NCBI GenBank assembly: GCA_902364975.1 | Contig: CABJFQ010000019.1 | Span: 1-28,679, forward strand | Length of the DNA: 28,679 nucleotides | DNA from: Coriobacteriaceae bacterium | GTDB taxonomy: Bacteria; Actinomycetota; Coriobacteriia; Coriobacteriales; Coriobacteriaceae | Direction: 5' to 3' | Shown here: one piece after another, positions 8,309-15,867 of the stretch | Position numbering within the stretch: the first letter of the stretch is position 1 | Layout of the letters: each line of letters opens with the position of its first letter | Position numbers and translations under genes: made by a program | The notes under the pieces: model-generated | What the model was told of the DNA's origin: nothing | Seen by the model: the letters and a program-made list of their open reading frames with translations, nothing else | Database searches by the model: none

Positions 8309-8668
8309 ATGCCTACGTCAATACTCGACACGCGGCCAGTTCAGATGAACGTGCGTATAGATCGCCAGCTCAAAGAGGCGGGAGACGCCGTCCTGACTCA
8401 TATTGGCATGACGCCGTCACAAGCCGTTCGGACACTTTGGGAGTATCTGGTCGTTAACGGACGCATGCCCTCGAAGGGAGACGCGGCGGCTCCGGTTTCT
8501 GACGGAGTGGAGCCCCAGCGCATGGAGTCAAGGGCCGCGCAAGGCAGCCATATCGTTCGCGATTCGTGCCTCAAATACGGCATCCCCATCCCTGAGTTCT
8601 CGGGAGACTATGACGACCTCTATGAGGAGGCCATGGCGGAGCGCTATCCCGAATGGGTGGAACTATGA
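8309..8668 (+). CDS. RelB/DinJ-family antitoxin
   Basis: A 119-residue protein. Residues about 12-50 (VQMNVRIDRQLKEAGDAVL, HIGMTPSQAVRTLWEYLVVNG) fit the ribbon-helix-helix DNA-binding fold of RelB/DinJ antitoxins. The C-terminal part, acidic and probably disordered until bound, would wrap the toxin. AAAGGAG lies 5 nt before the ATG. The stop codon overlaps the start of the PIN gene in ATGA, so the two are translationally coupled. The palindrome at 8268-8296 is the likely binding site for its own repression. It is longer than E. coli DinJ (86 residues). Confidence 0.82.
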   Translation: MPTSILDTRPVQMNVRIDRQLKEAGDAVLTHIGMTPSQAVRTLWEYLVVNGRMPSKGDAAAPVSDGVEPQRMESRAAQGSHIVRDSCLKYGIPIPEFSGDYDDLYEEAMAERYPEWVEL

Positions 8669-9177
8669 GCACAGAAGGCGTCCTCAAGCTGTTAATCGAT
8701 ACCAACGTATGGATGGATTATTTTTCTGGCAGGTCCGACCGTACGGCAAATGTCGTCCATCTGATCGAGATTGCCGACGCCTCGGAGCGGATTGCCCTGT
8801 TTGCCTCGTCGCTTTCGGTCAAAGACGTTTCATATCTTGTCTCGGCGGCAATCAAGCAGGAGTGCCGAAGAAAGACTGGCTCACTGAGCGATAACGCCAT
8901 TGCGGCGGCAGGCGAAACGGCTTGGGCATGCGTTCGACAGATGCGCGAGCTAGCCCTCATCGCCCCGGTCGGTGCAGACGAGGTCTTCGACTCCTTTGTG
9001 TTCAAGTACCACCACAATGACTTTGAGGACGACCTGATGCTGGGCGTCGCCAATCGCATTGATGCCGATTACGTCGTGACGGGGGATAAAGACCTTATCA
9101 AACATACCAATGGCGTATGCATTGACGTTTACCAAGCTCTGAAATTGGTCGGAGAGGGCAAAGGATCCTCGGCATGA
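8665..9177 (+). CDS. PIN-domain protein, likely VapC-like ribonuclease toxin
   Basis: A 170-residue PIN-domain protein. The first conserved acid is in LLIDTNVWMDYF near residue 15, and the C-terminal acidic cluster is in NDFEDDLMLGVANRIDADYVVTGDKDLIKH (given here in two overlapping parts of the fold). Family members are Mg2+-dependent RNases that cleave tRNA or rRNA when freed from the antitoxin. I choose the ATG at 8665 because it overlaps the antitoxin stop codon as ATGA and follows GGGTGGAA; an in-frame ATG four codons upstream is possible. A RelB/DinJ antitoxin would normally be paired with a RelE/YafQ toxin, so the partnership is unusual. RNA target unknown. Confidence 0.82.
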   Translation: MSTEGVLKLLIDTNVWMDYFSGRSDRTANVVHLIEIADASERIALFASSLSVKDVSYLVSAAIKQECRRKTGSLSDNAIAAAGETAWACVRQMRELALIAPVGADEVFDSFVFKYHHNDFEDDLMLGVANRIDADYVVTGDKDLIKHTNGVCIDVYQALKLVGEGKGSSA

Positions 9178-9190
9178 TACATCTGACCTG

Positions 9191-9254
9191 CTTTATCTTG
9201 ATAAAGTGGCGTTTCCCCGCCGTTAGCCGATGATGCAAGGGCGCTCGGCGTTTT
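9191..9254 (+). terminator. Possible terminator after the toxin-antitoxin pair
   Basis: Two elements: a perfect 7-bp palindrome with a 2-nt loop (9191-9206, CTTTATC/GATAAAG), then a weak hairpin (CGCCG at 9218-9222 with CGGCG at 9246-9250) followed by TTTT. The second could terminate the toxin transcript. The first looks more like a protein-binding site. Confidence 0.4.
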
Positions 9255-9334
9255 CGACTGGTTTATGCACGCAAAGTCTGGGAATATACAAGTCGCATGT
9301 CTTACTGTCTAACCAGTTGCGCCAAGGAGGCACC

Positions 9335-10792
9335 ATGGATTACAAGATCACCGGCTACGAGCCCGCCCAACTGTTCCATTTCTTTGAGGAGGTCAGCGCG
9401 ATCCCCCGTGGGTCTGGCAACGAGAAGGGCATCAGCGATTTCCTGGTTGCGTTTGCTAAGGAGCGCGGCCTCGATGTGTACCAGGACGAGGTCTACAACG
9501 TCATCATTCGCAAGCCCGCTTCTGCCGGCGCCGAGAATGCTCCGACCGTGATGCTGCAGGGCCACATCGATATGGTGTGCGACAAGTTGGGCTCTGTTGA
9601 GCACGACTTTACGACCGACGGTATCGACCTGGTCGTCAAGGACGGCGTCCTCACCGCTAACGGCACCACTCTGGGCGCCGACAACGGTATCGCCGTCGCG
9701 CTTATGCTCACTGTTCTCGATGACGATTCGATCGTTCACCCCGCCCTCGAGTGCGTATTCACCACCGACGAGGAGACTGGCCTGGTCGGCGCCGAGACGC
9801 TCGACAAGTCCCAGATTAGCGCCCGCACCATGATTAACCTTGACTCCGAGGAAGAGGGCGTTGCCACCGTCAGCTGCGCCGGCGGCGTCGTCGTTACCTA
9901 CACCTGCCCCATCGCGCGCGAGCACAAGACCGGTAGCACCCTCACGCTCGACATCTCCGGCCTGCTGGGCGGCCACTCCGGCAGCGATATCCACCTGGAG
10001 CGCGGCAACGGCAACCTCATCATGGCCCGCATCATCGACCGCCTGATGGTTGCCGGCGAGCCCGCCATCGTGAGCTTTAACGGCGGCACCAAGGACAACG
10101 CCATCAACCGTGAGTGCAAGGCTGTTCTGGTCTATGCCGACCACGCTGCCGCCGAGGCCGCGGCCCAGATCGCAAAGGACATCATCGCCGACGTCACTGC
10201 CGAGCTCGAGGTCTTCGACCCCGGCTTTACCTGCACCGTCGAGATTGCCGACGACGCCGAGGTCGAGGCCATGGACCAGAAGTCCGCGCTTGCCCTCATC
10301 CGCGCCCTGCGTCTTGCCCCTAACGGCGTGATTCGCCGCAACGTCGCCACCGACGGCTCCGTCGAGGTTTCCTCCAACATCGGTGTGGTTGCCACCTCTG
10401 ACGACGAGGTTAAGATCATGCTTTCCCCGCGCTCCTCGATCACCTCGCTGCAGAACGAGTTCAAGGATCGTTTGCAGACGCTTGCCGATGTCCTGGGCTT
10501 CGACGCCAAGTTTGAGTTCGAGTATCCCGGCTGGAGCTATGCCGAGCATTCGCCGGTCCGCGACGTCTTTGTCGAGAGCTATCGCGAGCTCTTTGGCTCC
10601 GAGCTGCGCATCGAGTCCATTCACGCCGGCCTTGAGTGCGGCCTGTTTGCCGAGGCCCTGCACGGCCTGGATGCCATCGCCGTGGGCCCGACGCTCTCCG
10701 ATGTCCACACCCCGGACGAGAGCATGGAGCTCGCTTCTGCCGAGCGCTTCTACGAGCTGCTCATCGACGTGCTCAAGCGCCTCGCCGCGTAA
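9335..10792 (+). CDS. pepD: Aminoacyl-histidine dipeptidase PepD (M20 family)
   Basis: A 485-residue cytosolic metallopeptidase of family M20C that cleaves dipeptides such as Xaa-His; it helps recover amino acids from peptides. Metal-binding elements appear in order: QGHIDMVCD near residue 77, GTTLGADNGIAVAL (bridging Asp) near residue 110, FTTDEETGLVGAE (catalytic and metal-binding Glu), NLDSEEEG, and LSDVHTPDE (final His) near the C-terminus. The dimerisation domain lies in between. The ATG at 9335 has a textbook AAGGAGG; longer in-frame starts upstream lack one. It is monocistronic, ended by a strong terminator, and shows the same GC-rich codon use as the housekeeping genes, unlike the hipBA pair next to it. 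Confidence 0.95.
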   Translation: MDYKITGYEPAQLFHFFEEVSAIPRGSGNEKGISDFLVAFAKERGLDVYQDEVYNVIIRKPASAGAENAPTVMLQGHIDMVCDKLGSVEHDFTTDGIDLVVKDGVLTANGTTLGADNGIAVALMLTVLDDDSIVHPALECVFTTDEETGLVGAETLDKSQISARTMINLDSEEEGVATVSCAGGVVVTYTCPIAREHKTGSTLTLDISGLLGGHSGSDIHLERGNGNLIMARIIDRLMVAGEPAIVSFNGGTKDNAINRECKAVLVYADHAAAEAAAQIAKDIIADVTAELEVFDPGFTCTVEIADDAEVEAMDQKSALALIRALRLAPNGVIRRNVATDGSVEVSSNIGVVATSDDEVKIMLSPRSSITSLQNEFKDRLQTLADVLGFDAKFEFEYPGWSYAEHSPVRDVFVESYRELFGSELRIESIHAGLECGLFAEALHGLDAIAVGPTLSDVHTPDESMELASAERFYELLIDVLKRLAA

Positions 10793-10847
10793 AGGTTGCG
10801 CTAGCAGCAGTCCGAGCCACGTGCTAGCGGATTGCAAATGACATTAC

Positions 10848-10895
10848 GAGAGGGGGTACCCGGTCTTTTGCGACAGGTGTCCCCTCTCTTCTTTT
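10848..10895 (+). terminator. Terminator of pepD
   Basis: GAGAGGGG (10848-10855) pairs with CCCCTCTC (10881-10888), extended inward by wobble pairs, and runs into TTCTTTT. It lies between the convergent pepD and hipA. The T-tract favours the + strand. A perfect 8-bp inverted repeat (10799-10806 with 10822-10829) lies just before it. Confidence 0.8.
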
Positions 10896-10919
10896 AAGAA
10901 ATGGGAAATTGATTGGCGT

Positions 10920-12224
10920 CTAGCCCATATCCGCCCTGATGAGGTCGAGGGTTCGCTGGCAGTTTTCGCGGACGGGGCCGAGCATATGATCGCGCAGGTC
11001 CGCCATGCCGGGCAGGTCGGCGTATTCGTCCATGACCTCTTCCATGCAAATGGGTACCTCGTAGGCGAGGTCCATCATGGTCGCAAAGCAAAACTTCTCG
11101 GATAGCCCGGCATCGGTGAGCGCCGTCTCCAGCGCGGGGTCGCCCATACCGTGGTATCGGCGGATAGCACCTGGACCGATGCGCCCCACACGATTTTCGC
11201 CGCCAACGCTCATAGCAAGGCGTGCCCGACGTCGCATGCTCTCATACGCCAAGCCCGATGCGACATCGTACATGGGTGCGAGTGCCGCGTTTGTGCCTTT
11301 GCCTAGGATGAGCGAGTAGTTTTTAGCGTGTGCGTCAGGCGCTCCGATAATGGCGTTATAGAACAACATATAGGTAAAAAGCACAAGATTCATGTGGTGG
11401 GGGACTGTGTTAATCAGTCGTTCTTGGATGTCTCGTGTAGTCGGTCCTCCGTCGGCGGTGTATTTCTGGCTTGGCAATACACCGAGCGCCTGGCAAAAGT
11501 CCTCCTGATGCAGCCTTTCGATACTTCCGCTGTTATTGACCATTCTGTCGTACCGTTCAATGACGAGTGCGGCTTCGTCTTCAAATGTGCAATAGGAGAC
11601 GTTGGCAGTTGGAATGCCAACACGCTGAGCCGTTTTCATGCAGACGAATTCGTTTAAGGCCTGATGTTTGAACCCAACGACACCATTTTTGAAGATATGG
11701 GTAGTGGGGGACGACCCTAGACATTCGCACCATTGGCCGTCATGCCAGGCTAGTGCAAATTTGCCTTGGTTGCCGCCCAGGGACCAGCTTTCGTTGGAGC
11801 CCATCCATGTTTCACTTTCGTCATCGCGAATTGCTTTGAGTCTGCGAGCAATTTGAGAATTGGTAAGCGGGCGGTATGTCGAGATTCTGCTGTAGGCAGC
11901 ATCTAATTGATCGATTTGACAAAACTGAACGGCGCCCGCGCAGTCAAGACCGATATGACGCAAGAGGGCGACAGGGTTATTGGAAGCAACGTCATACTCG
12001 GCGGCAATAGCGCGCCGCTGCTCTTGACTGTCAGGCAAAAGGCCAAATAAGAACGGGCGGACGATGCTATGACTATACGTGCGATTGGAAAGCGGCATTG
12101 TAAGCGATAGCGGTGCCCCGCAATAGGTTGGAGCGTACGCAAAGCTGCAGAGTCCTTGCTTGTCTTGTCGGAGTGTGCCGGCGATTTCGCCACAAATGAG
12201 GGTCGTAAGTTCCATCACTGCCAT
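10920..12224 (-). CDS. hipA: HipA-family serine/threonine kinase toxin
   Basis: A 434-residue kinase of the HipA family. In E. coli, HipA phosphorylates glutamyl-tRNA synthetase, halts translation and promotes persistence. Recognisable parts: an N-terminal HipA subdomain; the loop SLGGNQGKFAL with S148 at the place of the E. coli autophosphorylation site S150; lysine K179 in THIFK; the catalytic IGAPDAHAKNYSLI with D297; and MYDVAS with D320 as the metal-binding Asp. All key residues are present, so it is probably active. Its ATG abuts the hipB stop codon (TAAATG), giving translational coupling; a second Met three codons in is an alternative start. Base composition is more AT-rich than its neighbours, suggesting transfer. 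The target protein is unknown. Confidence 0.92.
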   Translation of the reverse strand: MAVMELTTLICGEIAGTLRQDKQGLCSFAYAPTYCGAPLSLTMPLSNRTYSHSIVRPFLFGLLPDSQEQRRAIAAEYDVASNNPVALLRHIGLDCAGAVQFCQIDQLDAAYSRISTYRPLTNSQIARRLKAIRDDESETWMGSNESWSLGGNQGKFALAWHDGQWCECLGSSPTTHIFKNGVVGFKHQALNEFVCMKTAQRVGIPTANVSYCTFEDEAALVIERYDRMVNNSGSIERLHQEDFCQALGVLPSQKYTADGGPTTRDIQERLINTVPHHMNLVLFTYMLFYNAIIGAPDAHAKNYSLILGKGTNAALAPMYDVASGLAYESMRRRARLAMSVGGENRVGRIGPGAIRRYHGMGDPALETALTDAGLSEKFCFATMMDLAYEVPICMEEVMDEYADLPGMADLRDHMLGPVRENCQRTLDLIRADMG

Positions 12225-12656
12225 TTATTTCACAACCTTACACCCAAAGGAGAGATTCGAAGTGCTGGAAAGGCCTTGCTCGGCTGCGATTTGGGCCAGC
12301 AAGGCACCGTAGGAGGATGGCGTTCCTTGTCGAGGAGGCCGTCTGCCTACGTTTGGCTTTGGCAGGGTATTTGAGCTTGCGATAGGGAGGTCTGCTGCCG
12401 TCGTTGGTTGTTCGGTGTGTGATGCGATGGAGTCGTTATTGATTTGCACAAAGAGACCTATGCCGAGTGCGTTAAAGACGGTCAGCAACTTGTCGAGTCG
12501 AATGCCGGTGGCGTCTCCTAGCTCGAGCGATGCGAGCAGACGCTCCGAAACACCGGCCTTTTTGGCGAGGGCGGCACGGGTGAGACCCTGAGCCTCGCGT
12601 GCCTGGCGCACGTAGATGCCAGCTTGGCGGGGTGTGGTGATGGGGAAGGTATCCAC
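12225..12656 (-). CDS. hipB: HipB-type antitoxin with Xre-family helix-turn-helix
   Basis: A 143-residue antitoxin and repressor. The helix-turn-helix is in AGIYVRQAREAQGLTRAALAKKAGVSERLLASLELG; the rest of the domain continues through LDKLLTVFNALGIGLFVQI. A C-terminal tail of about 75 residues, rich in Pro, Ser and Thr, is longer than in E. coli HipB (88 residues). I choose the GTG at 12656 because GGAG sits 6 nt upstream. Two in-frame ATGs, at 12686 and 12713, lack ribosome binding sites and lie inside the operator boxes, which would then encode MQTFA and MQKSA. With the GTG start, the operators fall in the promoter as expected. hipA follows without a gap. Confidence 0.82.
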   Translation of the reverse strand: MDTFPITTPRQAGIYVRQAREAQGLTRAALAKKAGVSERLLASLELGDATGIRLDKLLTVFNALGIGLFVQINNDSIASHTEQPTTAADLPIASSNTLPKPNVGRRPPRQGTPSSYGALLAQIAAEQGLSSTSNLSFGCKVVK

Positions 12657-12671
12657 GGCGATCTCCGAACG

Positions 12672-12739
12672 TGCAGACTTTTGCATATCAGTATGACATG
12701 CAAAAGTCTGCATGAAAAGGACTCATGCAAAACTCTGCA
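12672..12739 (-). promoter_or_regulatory. hipBA promoter with three TGCA-box operators
   Basis: Three copies of a 15-nt box occur: 12672-12686 and 12698-12712 as a perfect inverted pair 11 nt apart, and 12725-12739 as a direct copy of the second with one mismatch, 27 nt further. Read on the + strand the box is ATGCAAAAGTCTGCA, itself flanked by TGCA at both ends. On the - strand a plausible extended -10, TGTCATACT, with TTTTCA 17 nt upstream lies among the boxes. HipB very likely represses here. Confidence 0.75.
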
Positions 12740-12784
12740 TGAGGCCTTGTGCTGGCGTTGAGTTTTGAGCGATTGTGTTTGGCA

Positions 12785-13363
12785 CTACAGCGCCAAAATC
12801 CCCAGATGCTCAAGCAAGATCTTAAGCCCGATGAGGGTGAGCGCAACGCCGCCGACGATGGTGGCGGGTTTTTCGTAGCGCGCGCCAAAGGTGTGGCCGA
12901 TCGCTACGCCGGCGACGGAGAAGATAAACGTTGTGACGCCGATAAGCGATACAGCGGGAACGATATCGACCGAGAGCGCCGCAAACGAGATGCCTACGGC
13001 TAGGGCGTCGATTGAGGTGGCGATGGCGAGGATCAGGTACTCGCCCAGGTCAACCGTCTCGGCATTCTTGTTGTCGCCCTCATCCTCGTCTTCGGTAAAG
13101 GCTTCCCACAGCATCTTGCCGCCGATGGAGGCCAACAGAATAAAGGCAATCCAATGGTCGATGGGGCCGATGATGCCCATAAACTGACTGCCGAGCGCCC
13201 ATCCGATTACGGGCATGCCGGCCTGAAAGCCGCCAAAGAACAGGCCGAGCACAACGGCGACTTTAAGGTTGATCTTTTTCATGCCAAGGCCCTTGCAGAT
13301 GGAAACGGCAAAGGCGTCCATCGAAAGGCCAACGGCGAGCAACACGAGCTCTGCGAGTCCCAT
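12785..13363 (-). CDS. mntP: Manganese efflux pump MntP
   Basis: A 192-residue inner-membrane protein of the MntP (DUF204) family, which exports Mn2+. Six hydrophobic segments are visible in two repeats of three. The repeats carry the paired aspartate motifs GLSMDAFAVSICKG (D15) and ATSIDALAVGISFA, characteristic of the family. The loop between them is acidic (EDEDEGDNKNAE). The start has GAGGGAG 8 nt upstream. It is divergent from disA. It ends 72 bases before the hipBA operators with no terminator seen, so transcripts may run on into hipBA. The upstream region has GGGAGTAG, faintly like a yybP-ykoY Mn riboswitch, but is too short for one. Confidence 0.93.
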   Translation of the reverse strand: MGLAELVLLAVGLSMDAFAVSICKGLGMKKINLKVAVVLGLFFGGFQAGMPVIGWALGSQFMGIIGPIDHWIAFILLASIGGKMLWEAFTEDEDEGDNKNAETVDLGEYLILAIATSIDALAVGISFAALSVDIVPAVSLIGVTTFIFSVAGVAIGHTFGARYEKPATIVGGVALTLIGLKILLEHLGILAL

Positions 13364-13584
13364 AGTCTGGCTCCCTCTCTGCGGGCGAACCCGATTACAC
13401 GACTACTCCCTCATTTATATGAGACCCGATGCTACCACATGAGCAGTCAAAAGAGCCCCGTCCCAAATGAGCTGCCTAAGCGGTGTTCGCTCATTCTGTA
13501 AGCATCGGATTTCGCGAGCGCCGCGGGGACAAACCGTGAGAAACTATTTAGCGTTTATGGAGCGTATGCGATGGGAGCGATGCC

Positions 13585-14652
13585 TTGGATAAGAACGAGC
13601 TGCAAAAGCGTATGGAACAGGCCATCCGCCTGACGGCACCTGGTCAGCCGATCCGCACCGCCCTCGACATGATCATCGCCGGTCATCTGGGTGCCCTTAT
13701 CTGCGTCGGCGACACCGAAAACGTGCTCGCTGCCGGTAACGACGGCTTCCCACTCAACATTTCGTTCACCTCGAACCGCCTGTTCGAGCTCTCCAAGATG
13801 GACGGTGCCATCGTTATCGATGGCGACCTCACCCAGATTCTGCGCGCCAACTTCCACCTCAATCCCGATCCCTCGCTCGCCACGAGTGAGACGGGCATGC
13901 GTCACCGTACTGCCGCTCGCATGTCGGTGCTCACCGATGCCATCGTGATCTCGGTCTCGGCCCGTCGTGCCGTCGTCAACGTGTACGTCCACGGCAAGAG
14001 TTACGAGATCCAGCCCGTCACCACCATCATGAGCTCGGTCAACCAGCTCGTCGCCACGCTTCAGACCACCCGTCAGTCGCTCGACCGCTCCTTGCTGCGC
14101 CTGACGGCCCTTGAGCTCGACGACTACGTCACGCTCGCCGACATCACCGGCATCTTCTCGAGCTTCGAGATCATGCAGCAGGCAAAAACCGAGCTTAAGG
14201 ATTGCATCGTCAAGCTGGGTAATCAGGGCAAGCTCGTGCAGATGCAGCTCGAGCAGCTCGCGGGCTCCAGCATGGATACCGAATACGACCTGATGATCCG
14301 TGACTACGCAAGCGATTCCTCTGAGGCCAACGCCGAGAAGATCCGCGCCAACCTAAGCCGTATGACACCTAAGGACCTGTCCGACCCACAGCATGTGGCG
14401 GCGGTTCTGGGCTACGACGACCTGGACGAGGACTCCGTCATGACGCCGCTGGGCCTGCGCACGCTTTCGCGCGTGTCCGTCGTGCGCGACGGCGTGGCCG
14501 AGAAGATCGTCGACGAGTATGGATCGCTGCAGGAGCTCATGGATGACATCAGCGAGGATCCGGAGCGCTTGGGCGACTTTGGCGTCAACAACCCTGCCAT
14601 TCTTGCGGACTCGCTGTACCGCATGAAGGGCACCAAACAGGGGAACGCATAA
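13585..14652 (+). CDS. disA: Diadenylate cyclase DisA
   Basis: A 355-residue protein that scans DNA and makes the second messenger c-di-AMP from two ATP. The N-terminal DAC domain (about residues 1-145) has the catalytic DGA (73-75, in DGAIVIDGD) and the RHR motif (106-108, RHRTAAR). A helical linker and a C-terminal helix-hairpin-helix DNA-binding region follow, the last near YGSLQELMDDISEDPERL. The start is TTG at 13585: GGGAG lies 7 nt upstream, the frame closes at 13549, and nearby ATGs are in other frames. It overlaps ispD by one base (TAATG) and heads the operon disA-ispD-ispF-cysS-rlmB-yacP. radA, which often precedes disA, is absent. Confidence 0.96.
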   Translation: MDKNELQKRMEQAIRLTAPGQPIRTALDMIIAGHLGALICVGDTENVLAAGNDGFPLNISFTSNRLFELSKMDGAIVIDGDLTQILRANFHLNPDPSLATSETGMRHRTAARMSVLTDAIVISVSARRAVVNVYVHGKSYEIQPVTTIMSSVNQLVATLQTTRQSLDRSLLRLTALELDDYVTLADITGIFSSFEIMQQAKTELKDCIVKLGNQGKLVQMQLEQLAGSSMDTEYDLMIRDYASDSSEANAEKIRANLSRMTPKDLSDPQHVAAVLGYDDLDEDSVMTPLGLRTLSRVSVVRDGVAEKIVDEYGSLQELMDDISEDPERLGDFGVNNPAILADSLYRMKGTKQGNA

Positions 14653-15380
14653 TGGCGCCCGTATGCGCCGTGGTCGTTGCCGGTGGCAGCGGCCAGCGCT
14701 TTGGTAACCCCGGTGGCAAGCAGCTCGTCAATGTAGCGGGTCGTCCGCTTATGAGCTGGTCCATCCGCGCATTTGACCGTAGCAATAAGGTCGGCCACAT
14801 CGTCGTGGTTTGCCCTGCCGAGCGTCGTGCCGAGATGCGCCGCCTGGCCATCAGCCCGTATTCGTATAGCACGCCCATCAGCTTTGCCGATGCCGGCGAG
14901 ACCCGCCAGGATTCCACCCGCGCCGGCGTGCACGCGGTGCCGGCGGGCTTTGAATACGTCGCCATCCACGACGGCGCCCGTCCGCTCATCACGACCGAGG
15001 CCATCGATCATGCGATCGACGTGCTCGTGAGCGACCGCGCCCTCGACGGTGTCGTGTGCGGCCAGCCTGCCATCGACACACTCAAGATTGTCGACGGCGA
15101 CAACATCGTCGAGACGCCGCCGCGCGAGCTTTACTGGGCCGCGCAGACGCCGCAGATCTTTAGCGTCGACGCCATGAGGCGTGCCCATGCCACGGCGATT
15201 GCCGAGGGCTTTATCGGTACGGACGATTCGTCGCTGGTCGAGCGCATGGGTGGGCGCGTCCGCTGCGTCCAGAGCCCGCGCGATAACCTTAAGGTGACGG
15301 TGCCCGAGGACCTGCGTCCCGTAACCGCGATTCTGCTCGGTCGCATGGCCGAGGGAGAGGACCTTCCCCATGTTCAGTAA
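14652..15380 (+). CDS. ispD: 2-C-methyl-D-erythritol 4-phosphate cytidylyltransferase
   Basis: A 242-residue enzyme of the MEP isoprenoid pathway that joins CTP and methylerythritol phosphate. The N-terminal nucleotide-binding loop is VVAGGSGQRFGNPGGKQ, with R16 and K23 matching the essential R20/K27 of E. coli. Also present are the IHDGARPLIT motif, WAAQTPQIF and the C-terminal DNLKVTVPEDL. It overlaps disA by one base and ispF by 11 bases, so the three are coupled. Pairing with disA is typical of this gene order in Gram-positive bacteria. Confidence 0.96.
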   Translation: MAPVCAVVVAGGSGQRFGNPGGKQLVNVAGRPLMSWSIRAFDRSNKVGHIVVVCPAERRAEMRRLAISPYSYSTPISFADAGETRQDSTRAGVHAVPAGFEYVAIHDGARPLITTEAIDHAIDVLVSDRALDGVVCGQPAIDTLKIVDGDNIVETPPRELYWAAQTPQIFSVDAMRRAHATAIAEGFIGTDDSSLVERMGGRVRCVQSPRDNLKVTVPEDLRPVTAILLGRMAEGEDLPHVQ

Positions 15381-15864
15381 CCTGCGCATTGGACACGGCT
15401 ACGACGTTCACCGTCTGGTGGAGGGGCGTCGATGTATCATCGGCGGTGTCGACATTCCCTACGAGCGCGGCCTGCTGGGCCACTCGGATGCCGATGTGCT
15501 CGCGCACGCCTTGGCCGACGCCATTCTGGGCGCCTGCCGCGGGGGAGACATTGGCAAGCTATTCCCCGACACCGATCCCGCCTATGAGGGCGCCGACTCG
15601 ATGGTGCTGCTCGCTCGCGTGATGGACTATGCACGCGAGCTGGGCTTTGAGTTTGTCGATGCCGACTGCACCATTGCCTGCCAGCAGCCCAAGATCACCC
15701 CGCATCGCGATGCCATGCGCGCCAACCTGGCCCATGCCCTGGGCGTCGACGTCGAAAACGTGGGCGTCGCCGCCACTACGACCGAAAAGCTCGGTTGGGA
15801 AGGTCAAGGCGAGGGAATTGGCGCCTGGGCCGTCTGCCTGTTACAGAAAACCGTTAAGGAGTAA
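15370..15864 (+). CDS. ispF: 2-C-methyl-D-erythritol 2,4-cyclodiphosphate synthase
   Basis: A 164-residue homotrimeric zinc enzyme catalysing the ring-closing step two steps after IspD. Zinc ligands are D12 and H14 in GHGYDVHRL, and H46 in LGHSDADVLAHAL. The FPDTDPAYEGADS and ATTTEKLGWEGQGEGIGAWA segments complete the signature. Its start lies inside ispD with GAGGGAGAGG upstream. cysS begins three bases after its stop codon. The IspE step between IspD and IspF is not encoded here. Confidence 0.96.
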   Translation: MFSNLRIGHGYDVHRLVEGRRCIIGGVDIPYERGLLGHSDADVLAHALADAILGACRGGDIGKLFPDTDPAYEGADSMVLLARVMDYARELGFEFVDADCTIACQQPKITPHRDAMRANLAHALGVDVENVGVAATTTEKLGWEGQGEGIGAWAVCLLQKTVKE

Positions 15865-15867
15865 CGA

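Noticed and set aside
13364..13440. yybP-ykoY manganese riboswitch before mntP
   Set aside because: GGGAGTAG on the - strand resembles part of the motif, but only about 45 nt separate it from the start codon and the second conserved half is not seen.
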